From: Certhia americana
Lineage: Eukaryota > Chordata > Aves > Passeriformes > Certhiidae
Assembly: GCA_018697195.1 (NCBI GenBank)
Contig: CM031879.1
Location: 46,026,048-46,090,047 of the forward strand
Direction: 5' to 3'
DNA: 64,000 bases
Program-made: the position numbers and the translations under genes
Notes under the pieces: generated by a model
Told to the model about the DNA's origin: nothing
The model's database searches: none
Seen by the model: the letters and a program-made list of their open reading frames with translations, nothing else
Shown here: piece by piece, positions 25,553 through 37,400 of the stretch
How positions within the stretch are numbered: position 1 is the first letter of the stretch
Layout: the number at the start of each line of letters is the position of its first letter

Positions 25553-25640
25553 ATCATAGAAATGTTAAGGTTGGAAAAGACCTCTATGATCAGCAAGTTG
25601 AACCATTAACCTAACACTGCCAAATCACAGATCAGGTTGT
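25553..25640 (-). mobile_element. CR1 LINE 3' terminal scrap
   Basis: On the plus strand it reads tcatagaaatgttaagg, ttggaaaagacctctatgatcagcaagtt and gaaccattaacctaacactgccaaatcac. This is the inverted 3' end of a CR1 subfamily that uses the aaccattaacc block. It is 5' truncated and old. Confidence 0.9.
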
Positions 25641-27539
25641 CAGATAAGGATTTCTTTTTTTCTTATCAGAAATAGTTCTGTTAGTGAAATTACTTTCTGG
25701 TATTACGGTGTTTCTTTTTGACCTGTGTAGGAATTGTTTATAATCAGATAAGTTTTAATCATTCCATCCTATTAGGCAACTAATATGTAAGAAATACTGA
25801 CTGATCTAGTGTACCAAAATACAACTAATGTAAATCTTACTGGCTCAAAATTGTCATCCATTTAGCAAGGTGATGTCTTTAAATACACATTTTCCGGTAA
25901 TTATTTAAAAATAAAATGTACCAATAAAATTACTTTTTCCCTCTTGGTAAATATTTTTTATGATTGTATTTTGTTTTTATTAAAAGTCAGCAGTTGCCTT
26001 CCCATAAAAAGTATATTTTCATATTGAGAGCTAAAGCTTCCTTCATGCATCACATTTCTTTCTTCCTTTCAGCATTTTCACTGTGACCCTGCAATGTCTC
26101 CATTAGCAATTATTAAATCATATGGGGGGAGTTAGTATTTGAAAATATTCACGGTGTTAATATCACACTTCTAACACAATCTGACATACAGAGAGAACAA
26201 CTGTGTAATCAGCTTTCTAATATGTCATTCATAGGTTGGAAGCTTTCCTATAATATTACCTGGAAATAAGAAAATTAAATACTGTATGCAGACTTTAAAC
26301 TTTAAGTTCATTGGAGAACTGGAAATTAAGAAGAAATTTTCTGTTGTACCTAAGATACTAATTTTTTTACATTTTTGTAAAGTGCATTGGAATATATTTT
26401 TTCTCTGCGTTTATCATTACAATGCTTGAACACATTAACAGAGTAATCAGACAGGAAACTAGATGGATATCTACTTTTTTGTGGTGTTAAAATGTTGTAT
26501 CTTGCTAATTTAATTCCAGTGTACTGTTTGCTTTCCACATTCTTTTTCCAGCAAAACTATCACATTTTGCAAATAGAGACAAGTTGACGAGGTTGTGTTT
26601 TTCGGAAAATTTATTTTAACTTTCTTCTTGCAAAGATACTGAGCAATATAAACTGATACTATTGCTTTTTCAAATTTATGAACAGTCATAGGAAAAGCAG
26701 TTGGCAAAAACTGGACTTGCACTTCCTCAAATTCCTAATCTTGTAGTTCAGATATTATTTGTTCTTCAAATTCAAGGATACAGTCCTACTAACACTCCTG
26801 GATTTCTGAAATGCCATAGCAGGGCACTTACTTGCTATAACAGCTACATTAATACAGCTCCCCTGACTCTTCTTCATGCTGTTCTCTCGGGTCCTGTCAC
26901 TGGTTGCCAGAGAGAAGAGATTGGTGCCAACTCTTGTTCTTACCTCCCTCTTTACTACATGAATTGTATTGCACTGAACGAACTACATTGTTATTATAAT
27001 GGCTTCCATACTAAACTAAGTTTGGAATGACACCAGTTGTTATTCAAAAAGATGATAAAGAACCAAGAGACTCACAGTCCTCTGGAAACTCATCTTTTAG
27101 CCACAAAACATTCACTCCTGATTGACTCCCAAAGGATTAATATGCAAGGACCCTGCAAAAATGCTCACCAGGAAGTGAATTCACAAGTTAAACAATAGGC
27201 ATGGCCAGGAACTGCACACTTCTGGATAGTTCTGGCCTCTTCTTTCTGAAATGCCTTGTCTTCTTACTGTACAAAAAAGCTCAGAAGACTCAACTTCAAA
27301 TGCAGGTATCCCTTTTTCAAGGCAAAACATTCGACTATTCCACTGTAGCTCAACAATGCTAGCTATAAAAGTTTAAGATGTTTTCTGCCACACTTCCGCT
27401 TAGAAATTGTCACGCCTGTAGCAAAGACAGCTGAGGAATGTTACCATTCAGCAGTTCAAATTCCAGGCTAGCACGCTTTCTTAAAGCCCTGTTACAGATA
27501 TGTTTACACAAATTTATGGGCACATGTATAGGTTTCCTT
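25641..27539. other. Gene-free AT-rich DNA
   Basis: No recognised gene or repeat. A 109-codon frame at 26701-27030 has no domain, no splice context and no bias suggesting coding. Confidence 0.55.
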
Positions 27540-28010
27540 GTTCCATCTTGGCTGCACAATGGAAACGTGTAGCTGAGAGATCAGGCAAACCACTGGGAAT
27601 GGTGGAACCTGAAAACACTGTTTTCAATCTGTTGAGGAATACCTTCAGTGCCGGTAGCTCAATGTGTAGCTGCAGTGCAGCCACAGCTACAGCTCTAGGT
27701 GGCAGAAGCCCCAGAGGGGCAAGAGGCTGTGAACTGGTGGCAACTCTCTGCACACCAATGGAAGCAAAGGGTCTGTGGCAACAGCCAGGTAATGGGGACA
27801 CTCAGAGACATGGCAGGAGCCAAGGACTCCGCTGGAAAACCTCAGACTATAGCGCACGTAGTCCGTGAGAGTATAAAAGCCAGGGTTTCCTTCGTTCCTC
27901 CTCCAAGGCACCAACCTGAGCTCTTATTCTGTTGTTGCACCGTGATTGAATTATTTTAAGGACCCAGATGTTGGAGACTCTACTATGGGAAACCTGGGGT
28001 CAAACCAGTA
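27540..28010 (+). mobile_element. LTR-like element with TATA box
   Basis: The region is locally GC-richer and has the layout of a retroviral LTR: a U3-like segment, a TATA box (tataaaa, 27872-27878), a short transcript-like leader (ggtttccttcgttcctcctcc), a gagctcttattctgttgttgcacc block, then attattttaaggacccagatgttggagactc as a possible U5. This resembles avian ERV LTRs, but I cannot match it to a named family and the edges are guesses. Frames on both strands (up to 122 codons) have no domain. An alternative is an old gene promoter. Confidence 0.42.
27872..27878 (+). promoter_or_regulatory. TATA box of the LTR-like element
   Basis: tataaaa follows gtccgtgagag, about 25-30 bp before the likely start of a pyrimidine-rich leader. 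Confidence 0.45.
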
Positions 28011-28829
28011 AGGAAGCCTGGTCTGAGTGTGTGTGTGGTGAAGGTAGGGAGTCAAGTGGGACACCCACTGCTTGCTGGAGCCGCTAGTGCAAATCAGCTT
28101 CAGTCCCAGCTTTGGTAGTGCGAGTGTGACTGCCAAAGTGGTTCCTGGATAATCATTCAGGAAAGTTTCCTTAACCAATCCACCAAGTACAGCTGACAGG
28201 ACTTCTACAATGGCTGTGTCACAGATACTGTTTCATGACATATATGCAGAGAGACCTATTGATGAGCCCAGCCAATATATGATGGACAGAAATTTTATTC
28301 ATATTTAGCTGACTTTTCAAGAAAACAAATCAAAATGCCATTTTTCACACCTTCAATAAGAAGAACAGGACATTTTTTTGCCTTAACAAGGAGAGAATAG
28401 GATTATCCGCTACCAGCTTAGTAGGTGACCAGTCCTTTTGCAGAGAAGTCTACACACGTCCTTCTGTGCTCTCACGGTTTCTTGTGTACCTGAGGACACA
28501 GCCATGGGTCTCTCTGCTAGACCTGACCCATGGGACAGACCAGCTGCTGGTCAGTTCTGCCTTCAGCTGTGGAACAAAGAGCACCAATTTCTAGCTCGTG
28601 TCAAAGCAGGCTGCATGGGTTTTTTCCCCGTACCTGAGGCAGAAAAGGAGGGTGGATGCGGAATGGCCACTTGGGGTTTTGACCTGAAGCTCACCCAGGA
28701 TAACCCATATGCTTCAGATTCACCTAAAAGCACAGCCAACAGGCACCCTTTGGTTTTTTGGCACTCTTGAACCTCAAAGCCGCTTATTAAATAATTCCAA
28801 ACCTCTGGGCTTTGGTCAGGCACAGCCCT
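28011..28829. other. Gene-free DNA upstream of the main CpG island
   Basis: I recognised no gene. The first 200 bp could be internal sequence of the preceding LTR-like element. A 110-codon frame at 28438-28770 has no domain. Confidence 0.45.
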
Positions 28830-29344
28830 AGCCCAGAAGCGGGACGCGAGGCGTGATAAGGGACGAGCAGCGAGCAATGCAGGTCACTGATAAGGCAGCC
28901 TGGCGGATTTGAGGCGGGCTTTCGAAGGTGTCAGAGAGGCTGCAGGGCCACGCAGGCTGGAGGCCCTGTGGCGGGAAGCTGCGGGGGAAGGGAGGCAGCA
29001 AGGAAGGGAGGTTGGGCCGGCTGCTCCCGGCACCGCCCCTCGGTGCCACACAGCGCCTCCTAGCGGCAGCGCCCGCAGCGCGCCCCCGGCGCTCACGGAG
29101 CCTGAGCTGGCGGGGCTGTGCGCCAAGGGGGCGGGGCCACTGCTCATTTAAATGTCATGGAGGCTTATTTGCATGCCACCAAGATGGCCGGCCCTGCGAT
29201 TGGCCGGCTCCGGAGCAGCCCCCCACCGCCGGCCCCTGTGCCCACGGAGGAGGCGGGGCCAACCGGGAGAGGGGAGGAGACACTGGGTTCATTTGCATAG
29301 CGGCCCGGCGCGTGCGGCGTGGGGAGGCGGTGTTGGCGCCCGGA

Positions 29345-29429
29345 GCGGGTTCCGAGTTTGAATCCGCGGCAGCGGCGGCGGCGGCGGCGGCCGCTGGGGC
29401 GGGAGCTGACGCGGGACGCGGGAGCGCAG
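29345..29429 (+). other. Putative non-coding first exon (5' end uncertain)
   Basis: A strong donor (gcgcag|gtaccg) ends at 29429, downstream of the CCAAT, E2F and CHR motifs. The segment contains six perfect CGG triplets and no ATG, so it would be 5' UTR. The start site is inferred only from the promoter motifs. A longer alternative would use the donor at 29695. Confidence 0.4.
29373..29390 (+). repeat. (CGG)6 trinucleotide run
   Basis: Six uninterrupted CGG triplets lie in the putative 5' UTR. A second run of five lies at 29508-29522. Confidence 0.9.
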
Positions 29430-29465
29430 GTACCGCGGGGCGCGCTCGGGGCGCGGGGCCCGGGC

Positions 29466-29483
29466 GGGAAGGGCAGGGCAGGG
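29466..29483 (+). other. G-quadruplex motif in the putative first intron
   Basis: Four GGG tracts are separated by 2-nt spacers (aa, ca, ca), with a further GGG just upstream at 29462-29464. The motif lies 36 bp after the splice donor on the presumed non-template strand. That arrangement is common just downstream of CpG-island start sites, where it favours R-loops. Confidence 0.6.
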
Positions 29484-29553
29484 CACGGCAGCGCTCGCTG
29501 CTCCGCGCGGCGGCGGCGGCGGCGCTGGCTGCGGCTGCGGCTGCAGCAACAGC

Positions 29554-29563
29554 GCGCATGCGC
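29554..29563. promoter_or_regulatory. NRF1 palindrome
   Basis: gcgcatgcgc is the NRF1 consensus. It lies downstream of the first putative donor and may serve an alternative start site. Confidence 0.6.
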
Positions 29564-29930
29564 CGAGCAGCTGCAGCGCTGTACACGCGCATGCATGGGA
29601 GCACGTGACCCGGCTCCAGTGCAGCGGCGGCGGCGCGCGTGCGCGTCCCCGTTGCTGTCGCGCGTTGGCGGCGGCGGTGGCGGTGCGGGCACAGGTGGGT
29701 CTGACGGGGGCGCGCCCCGGGCAGCAGCGGGCACCCGCCTGGGCGCGACCCGCTTCATGCGGTCTGGGCGAGGCGAGGTGACGGCGCGTGTTTGGGTGGG
29801 ACAGGGGCGCGCCTGGCGCCTCGAGAGCGTTCCCTCGCTGCCTGCCGGGAATGGGCTGGCGTGGCCTGGGTGCTGCCGAGCGCCGCCAGCAAGGGCCGCA
29901 GCGGCACGGCAGGCATGGGACGTCGCGAAC

Positions 29931-30955
29931 ACGTGGACTGTGGAAGCAGCGAGGGGAAACTTGGTGGTGTTCCTACACTGGCATGCACCAGGGCACAGTG
30001 TCTGCACTGTATGGATACGCTTGTTCGTTGGAAACCGAACAGAGAAGGCCTAGTTGTGTTTGTTCGTGTGTTGTCACCAATAAGCACGGCCCAAGTGACT
30101 CCTCGAGGTGTCATGGCCGCCCACATCAGGCAACATGGCAGAACAGTTCAAGCCATGTGCTAAGTTAAAGAAGGTATATTCGAATCTCTACTTTTTTTCA
30201 AACATAAGTGCTTAAAATTTAGAAACTTTTCACAGTTAAGTGCTTTATTTTTTAATCCTGAGGCCTGATAGAGCTGTACTCTGTTCTCGAGTTGTTTGTT
30301 CTTCTAGCAAGTTCATCTTTCCTTTCCTGGATCTAGCAGTCATTGGCAGATATTCTGTGGAAATGCTGATAGTAGGATGTTGTATTGTTTAATAGTAATC
30401 TTGAAATAATTTTAAGTAGTGTCACATGACTGTGGCCCTTACCATAGACAGATTTACTGGAAAAATTGGATGGAAATGTTGATGGAAAAGTACTTGCTGA
30501 AAATAAAACAGCTCTGCTGCTCTAGGAAGCCATTGGTGAGCTTAAAAATGCGGGCTTCAGTTGCTTACGCATCTAGACATTTACCATGTAAACCAGTGGA
30601 AGTGAGAACACATTAATAGATATGTTTGTTTAATGTCACAAACTATACAAGGGAAAGTGGTATTAATATGAACAGGTTTATTAGAACTTAATTCTGCAAG
30701 ATCAGAATGCTTCACAAGCATGCTGTTTGTTTCACTTTTGGAAATTAAAATATACGCTTGCGCTTGTTGCATTTTGTAATACTTTCAAAAACACACAGTT
30801 TGTATTTTCAAAAGGAGAAGTGTAAAGAATGTGTTTAATCTCTCCTTAAATGTGGGAATTAGTGAATTAAATATAAAATCTCTACACAACCATCAACTAT
30901 CAATCTAAAAAATAAGCCGTTTTCTAATTACGTGCTGTTTTTTGCTGTCCTGCAG
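29931..30955. other. Probable intron, no gene seen
   Basis: Composition falls from GC-rich to AT-rich by about 30170. No exon-like segment was recognised before 30956. Confidence 0.5.
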
Positions 30956-31052
30956 AAAGGTATGAAGGAGAGTATTGCAGCAGATATAAAGAATTTCTTG
31001 GAGGGAAAGAAACCAAACGGAGAAACTACTGCTGTTTGATACGTGATCTTGG
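30956..31052 (+). other. Candidate internal exon, probably 5' UTR
   Basis: A strong acceptor (a long T-rich tract, then tgtcctgcag) ends at 30955 and a donor (cttgg|gtaggt) follows 31052; an alternative donor, gtag|gtaatt, lies 4 bp later. All three frames contain a stop, so this is not an internal coding exon. It holds an upstream-type ORF from the atg at 30962 of about 25 codons (MKESIAADIKNFLEGKKPNG...). It lies 1.5 kb after the main CpG island on the same strand, as expected for a second non-coding exon. It could also be a chance pair of splice sites. Confidence 0.3.
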
Positions 31053-33728
31053 GTAGGTAATTTCTCAGTTTCAGATCTGTGAAATGGGGCGAATGGTTGT
31101 TGTCAGGCCAATTATAAAATGAGCTTGCTAATAATTGCATGAGGATTTGTGCAATTCATGAATTGTGGTAACTGCACCTACTATTTATTTCTGACATGTG
31201 GCAGTTACTGTTTTATGTGGTTCAGAAATACCAAGTTAAGTTTTTATGTATGTATAATCTAGGGAGCATTATATTAATAACTCTGGACTCCTGTTACATT
31301 TTTGCTTTAGAGAACTTGGTATATTGCTTGGAGTAAACGGCATTTTTATCAGCTGCAACCTTTCTACCAGCTGTAGCAGTGCTGAGCTGATGGTTTCTCT
31401 GATAATGTGGAACATTACTTACAGTGTTGTATTTGGCTGTAAGAAATAATTAAGCAAGAGTGTCTTGGATGTTGTTTAGATTTGAAATTAATTGTAGCAG
31501 CATTTATTCATAAAATGATACAACAGTTATTATATGCATCAATTTAAATAGTTATTTTGATGCTTTTACTGAGAGATCTCTTACCTTCTATTCTGTATGA
31601 AGTGTGTTTTCAAGAAGATGCTGATTCCAGTAGACACGTCTTTTTTGCCACAATTCCTCTACCTTTTAAGTTGTAGCTTATATTGTGCTTGTTTCACAAA
31701 TTTACAAAGTCAGTGTTAACTGTAGTATGTTAATGTCCCTGTAAAGGCTCCTTTAGTAATGCTTCTCTTTGGGACATAAAACACATAGGCGTTTTCTTTC
31801 CTACCAGCATAGGAGGCGATTTTGCCAGCCAAGAAAGAGCCCAAACAACTTAAGAATAAAAAAATTATTCATTAATAATTAAATTTTAAATACTGGTTTT
31901 ACAGAATTCGGTGCAAACAGAAACGTTTTACACATACAACGAATTCTAAAATACTGATTTGACATTAATAACTCAATTTTCACTTTCCTTGTATATGCAC
32001 GTTTCCTATTGAAAACAAGAAATATCTCCACAGTGAAAAGGAGTTGATTAAACCAAATGCTGTATTTTGTTCTCAAAATAAGGAAAAAAACCTAATTTCT
32101 TATCACCTAGATCTTTTTAATAGTGTAATTATCTATCAGGTTTATCTTAATTTAGTTGTCAGGAACTATGGATGCGGCAAAAACGTCAAGTTTATTCATG
32201 GAATCTAAGCAGTAAGACCAAGAGATCCTTTAAATCAGTACATTGTTCTTACTTAATAGTTTGCATGTAACATTAGGTTTTATCTTCTTTGTTTTACTCT
32301 TGGTGTTTTTTCTGTATTCTTGCTTAATTCCATGTTTACAGTGTGATTTTATTTTGGGAATTACGGCAGTGACACGTGTACATCACAATTTTCATAAGGG
32401 GCAATAACTGAAGTAAGTAAATTGCAAGTTACAAAATTGTTATAATATGTGAATATGGGGAGTTGGGATTTTTTTTTTCCCCTGATATATTTTTATTTAA
32501 TACTGCTCTTAAGTGAAATGAAATCTAATATTGGTAAATATTTTAAGAAACGTGTCATTGGTCTCATCAGTTTTCTCCAGTATGTGACATTACTCTGAGA
32601 CATTGACCTATTCACACAAAGTGAGTGGGAGCTTGTAAACTGGTCAGCATAAATGCTGTTTTCATGATATATATGACATTTTTTGCAACTGTGGTATTTT
32701 CGTTCTACTTACTGCACTGTGTATACTGCATAAAAACTTTCCTAGTTCCATTATACTGTCAGAAGCTGTGAAGCAGCAGTGATTTACCCAAATGCAGGAT
32801 GGGAGAGTAAGATAGGGCTGTTGTGTACGGCAAGGGTATTTTTTATTTTGTCGATCGTTTGATAGCTCACTAAAAGCAGGAAGTTAAGTTGTTTTCTAAA
32901 GTGATAGTTGTCTTGTCAAGTCAAATTGCTATAGAATGTCGTAATCTCTTGAGTATGGTTTAGATATGAATTCTGTAATAATTTATATTTAAAATTTCTC
33001 TGCTTTGGCATTGGTTTAGATAGTGAAGGCTACTAGATAATGCCAAAGAAAGTAACTAAAATATTTTTTACATTTGGTTAAGAAGATATGGAACATAGAT
33101 TGTGTCAACTTTTGAGTTCGGGTTGTCTTCTTGCAAGCATAATTTTGCATGATATTCTGGGAATCTTGATTTTTATTTGCTTGTAAAAGTTTTCTGTATT
33201 GTTGGTAGTGTTTTTAGATGTCTTCCATTTTTTGTTCATGTTCATGTTTTTCTAATTTTTTTCTGCTCTGTATTTTTGTAGTAATGGCGGTCAAATTCCT
33301 GGGTTTGTACATACAATGCTTAAGTCTCTGGTAGCTCAGATTATAAAAGAGTGTTATCAGTTGTAGATGCAAAGTACTGATACTAGTCATCTAGAAACTG
33401 GATCTTCAGAATGCATTACTATTTTTTTACTCTGGTGAACAATGAAAGTGTGATTCAGAAACAGGAGACTGTTTCATTAGTTTGGAGGGAGGGTTTTGTC
33501 TTAGATTACATATTATGGTTTTAATGAATGTTCCGGTTCTTAGCGCTGTTCTTCCCTGACTGTTTGTCTGGAGATACATATATAGGCCAAAAAGCATTCT
33601 AAAGTTGAAAGCAGATTTTCAGTTCCATGTGATTTCTAATGTAGCTTTGTATTTTATGTTTTTATCTGGTGCTGTATTAGATAGCATTAAAAACACTGGA
33701 ATGCTTTTAGTGAAAAAATAAATTATAA
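31053..33728. other. Probable intron, AT-rich
   Basis: No gene or named repeat was recognised. An acceptor-like site (tctgtatttttgtag) near 33280 is followed by atggcggtc, but the frame stops after 16 codons and there is no matching donor. Confidence 0.55.
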
Positions 33729-34440
33729 TCATAGAACTGTTTGTGTTGGAAGGGACCTTAAAAACCATCTACTCTCAGCTGTCCTGCCATATGTGGGGAG
33801 ACCTTGCACTAGACCTGGTTGCTCAGAGCCCCATCCAACCTGACCTCAAAAATTTATGTGTGTGAGCATTCACTGCTTTTCACAGTATGGTGCCTCACCA
33901 CTCTAGCATTAAAGGATATTTTTTCTAATCTCCAATATAAACCTACTGGTTTTCAGCTTGAATCCATTACTTTTTCTTCTGTAACTGCATAACTTTGTAA
34001 AAAGTCACTTTTCGGCTCTTTTGGCGATCGTTTTTATAAGCACTGGAAGGTTATCCCCTAAGGTATCTACAGAGCCTTCTCTTTTTCAGACTGAACAATC
34101 CCAGTTCCCTCAGCATTCCATCTTGGGAGAGGTGCTCCTTCCCTCTAATCATCTTGGTTACCCTCCTTCAGACTCACTCCAAAAGATCCATGTCCTTTTT
34201 GTGTTGAGGAGACCCCAGTGCAGGTGGGGTCTCACCAGAGCAGAGCAGAGGGGCAGAATCCCCTCTCTCACCCTGCTGCCCACACTGCTTTGGGTGCAGC
34301 CAGGGATACAATTGGCTTTCTGGGCTGTGAGTGCCATTGCTGGGTCGTGTCCAGCCCCTGATTTACCTGTCATCCCCAAAACCTTCTTGGCAGGTCTGTT
34401 CATCCCTCAGGCTATGCCAATACTGGGGGTTGTGCTTACG
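33729..34440 (-). mobile_element. CR1 LINE, about 710 bp, 3' end
   Basis: On the plus strand it starts tcatagaactg...ttggaagggacctt and runs through ccatccaacctgacc, accctccttcagactcactccaaaagatccatg, cagtgcaggtggggtctcaccagagcagagcagagg, gcagccagggatacaattggctttctgggctg, gggtcgtgtccagccc and aataCTGGGGGTTG-like blocks. This is the exact order of an inverted avian CR1 3' region, including the end of ORF2. It is the longest repeat copy here. The 165-codon frame at 34021-34518 is its antisense and not a gene. Confidence 0.93.
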
Positions 34441-37400
34441 TGCAACTTTAGTGTTGCATACAGGCATAAGTTTCAGGCTTGCATAAAACTTAAAAATATG
34501 CATGGATACAGTTATTAAAGTGACACAAACTCTGAAAGGAGGACAGATGAGTCTAAGAAGTTTATTTTCCTGCTTAAGCAGAAAAATTGCAATGTAGACA
34601 TGTGGCAAAGATTTCATATTGTACCACAACCCTAAAAATTTTAAGAGAAATCTGCTCATTTCTAGTGCAGTAGTCCGTTTTATGTGAACGTTGATTGCCA
34701 GTTGTTCTGTTCTTAGTAATTCTTGGAAAACTTGTTGGTTTTCAGTAAACAAAAAGCATAATAAGTATCAAAGATCATTAATAATTACTAATTATTAATA
34801 ATTAATACCTGCACCGTTTGTGAAAACAAACAGCTGGGGTGAGGATAGGCTACCAGCGTTGGCAGTGAGGGAACTTGGAAATTATGTGTTACTTTGGGGG
34901 ATAACTTCCTGTCATTTAGTGGTTTTTTAGACACAGGCCAGTGTCCAGTGTTCACTTGCTTGGTGTAGTAAGGCACCAGTGATACCCTGAGCAAAAAGTA
35001 GCAAAACAATGTTTATAAATCTGCAGGAAATGTGGATTCGCTAGTTCCATTACTCACTCCTTACCTGGTTTAGCACCGCTCGTGTATCCTTTTTAAAATT
35101 GCCTGTATATATAACAGCAAGTCTGACCTCCCTTTTCCATTCCTCCCCCCATCTTTCAGGGTTTTTTTTGAAAGTAAAGATTCCCTTGTAGGTGTAGCTG
35201 AGGGCATGGTACTAACTACACAGTATTAAATAACCGCCTGATTTTCAGTTCTGTGTTGGTTTCCATCACATCACAGTGAAGGAATTCACAACATTGTGTA
35301 AATGTATGTATGTTGTATAAATACTTCTCATGTTTCTTTGATAGTTTGAGAAAAGAAAGTATTAACTATATCTTTTGTTGTATTTTGAGCTGTGCTTGTT
35401 ACAAGTGATTAGAAACTCTACATAGGAGTAACAGCCCTTATTCCTTTCACAAACAAACACCAAATCATTTGAGATCTTAGAAAATTAGATGGCCAAGTGC
35501 AAAGTATTTTTTTTAATATATTTTTTAAAGTATTTAGTTCAACTATTAGAGGTATTTTGCTTTGGGTAACTTGGATTTTTGTAATGCAGGAAAAATGTTT
35601 TTCTCTTCAAGATGTGGTTTCTGAAAATGCTTTCAAGTAAAGTTGCATAGTCGATGCATAGATTTAATTAATTATATGGCTGTGAATATGGGAGGTAGTT
35701 GTTAAAATAACCTGTATATGTATTCTGTCATTTTGTGATGTTTCAAGCATTATTTTCCATTTCACAGTAGTGTAAAGAAATGTTATGGTAAAAATCCCCC
35801 AATTCCCCAAACAAAAACATTTCCTCTTGTCCCATCTCTCTTTCCCCAAATGAAAATCCCCAGCAAACAACCCAAAAAGCTGCCATGTTACTTCTAGCTT
35901 TGCCTTCAACATGTTGCAGTTTCCATAAGGTCATTTTTAAAAGATGTTGTGTTTTATCTCTCAAAAATGTGTTTAAACACTTTAACATAATTGCTTGCTG
36001 ACTTCAGGCAATGCACTGAAAATTTCCCTTCTTGGTCCTACCATCAAGCAGCTTGGAATTATGAAGAGTCATTAAATGTTGTGCAGACTTCAGTGTTGCT
36101 TAGCTTCAATATTCCTTGTCTTATGAGTTCTTTTCTTTCCCCAGCAGTTTAGGTAGTGTTTATTTGTGAAGTCCTAAGTGAGAGCCAAGATGTTTCTTGA
36201 AGTCAGTCTGCTTGACTGTGTGAAAGTGGGAATAAAAAAGGGTGTCAGTGGATGGTGTTTTTAGACTTCAATTGAGATGAATACAAAATAGTGGTTTCTC
36301 CTGAAATTTGTCAGTGTAAAAACTGTTTTGTCTACTTAATGGTAATTAGCATATAAAACCCTATACGACAGAACAAAAAACATCAATAATGGGAGAGGGT
36401 AAATGAGAAAAGTGGATAGGGTGTGGTTTGGACACAAGGATTTGTGGATGATATGTAGCTAACTGGTTTCTAACCATCTAGTTTGAGCAAAAAGTATTCA
36501 TGCTTTGGCTAATTCTCTCCTGGCCTTGTTTTGTTTGAACGCCCAGAACTTTGTCTGAAAGGGCAGAAATTTTTGCCTTCCCTTGATTCTTCAGGGGAGG
36601 AACCCTGGTATGAACTGTGGCTTTATGTAACTATATTTAAGAGGTGTGCACGAAGGTGATTTTACTTACACAGGGCAATAATTAGAGAAAAAACAGGATG
36701 CCATTCTCTTGCATTTCTTGTTTGATGTTCATGAAAAATTGGGAAAATGGAAGCCCTTTTGTAATTTATGGCTATAGTAATTGGACTTAGTAAGATACTA
36801 GAGCGTTTTGGCATGTTATCAAAAGAGGGCAGGATTAGAGGTTTGGAGTTATATCATAAGATTAAATTCCATTCTCTAGTTTTATTAAAATGCATTATTT
36901 TCTTGGGATTTTGACTAGAGAATCTGTATAAACGCCATGCAAAGTAGCAATGAAAAAATTGTAGTCTCATGCTAGTATAGAATTACACATTACTGTAAGA
37001 TCACTGTAACATTTCCGGGGCCAAAGTAGTTTCAGAGGACTTATTCTGCTCATAAATCTGTGTTTGCTTAAACATCAGGTCTTATTTTGATATTAGTTGG
37101 ATTACTAACTTTTAACACACTTTTTAACACACTTTACTAACATGCTTTTGTGTGTTAATGGATGTATATTGAACTGGAAATTTAAGTTAATGCATGTGGT
37201 TTCTTACTATTTAATAAAGTTTTTTGCATCCGTGTGTCTGTGTTAATGTATTGGGGCCTCTGCGTGTTCCTGAAGCTGACAAGGCAAGACATTTGTAGCA
37301 ACAGGACTATGACACGGATTCTGTTTTCTCTGGCTCAGGGAAAACGTTCTCTGAATTTTTTTTTGCCAACTTGTTTTTTCGCCTGTTCAAACTTATTTAG

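Larger units (their letters stand above)
28830..29930 (+). promoter_or_regulatory. Major CpG-island promoter
   Basis: This is the strongest CpG island in the window, about 1.1 kb. In order it has a GC box near 29126, an octamer attTGCAT-type site at 29167-29174, a YY1 site aagatggccg at 29181-29190, an inverted CCAAT at 29199-29203, a GC box near 29248, a second octamer at 29291-29298, an E2F-like ttggcgcc at 29333-29340, a CHR-like tttgaa at 29357-29362, and an NRF1 palindrome gcgcatgcgc at 29554-29563. Plus-strand splice donors at 29430 (gcag|gtaccg) and 29695 (acag|gtgggt) favour rightward transcription. Open frames of over 200 codons are Ala/Arg/Pro-rich by-products of CGG runs. There is no TATA box. 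The E2F, CHR and CCAAT mix is typical of cell-cycle genes, but this does not identify the gene. Confidence 0.85.

Noticed and set aside
27455..27470. gttcaaattcc, resembling a tRNA B box
   Set aside because: No A box at the right distance and no cloverleaf can be drawn.
28928..30053. Several frames of 226-280 codons on both strands at the main CpG island
   Set aside because: They are poly-Ala/Arg/Pro translations of CGG-rich DNA, overlap each other on both strands, and cross a strong splice donor.
33280..33400. Acceptor-like site followed by atggcggtc
   Set aside because: The frame stops after 16 codons and no donor is in range.
34021..34518. 165-codon plus-strand frame
   Set aside because: It is antisense of a CR1 LINE 3' region and not a gene.
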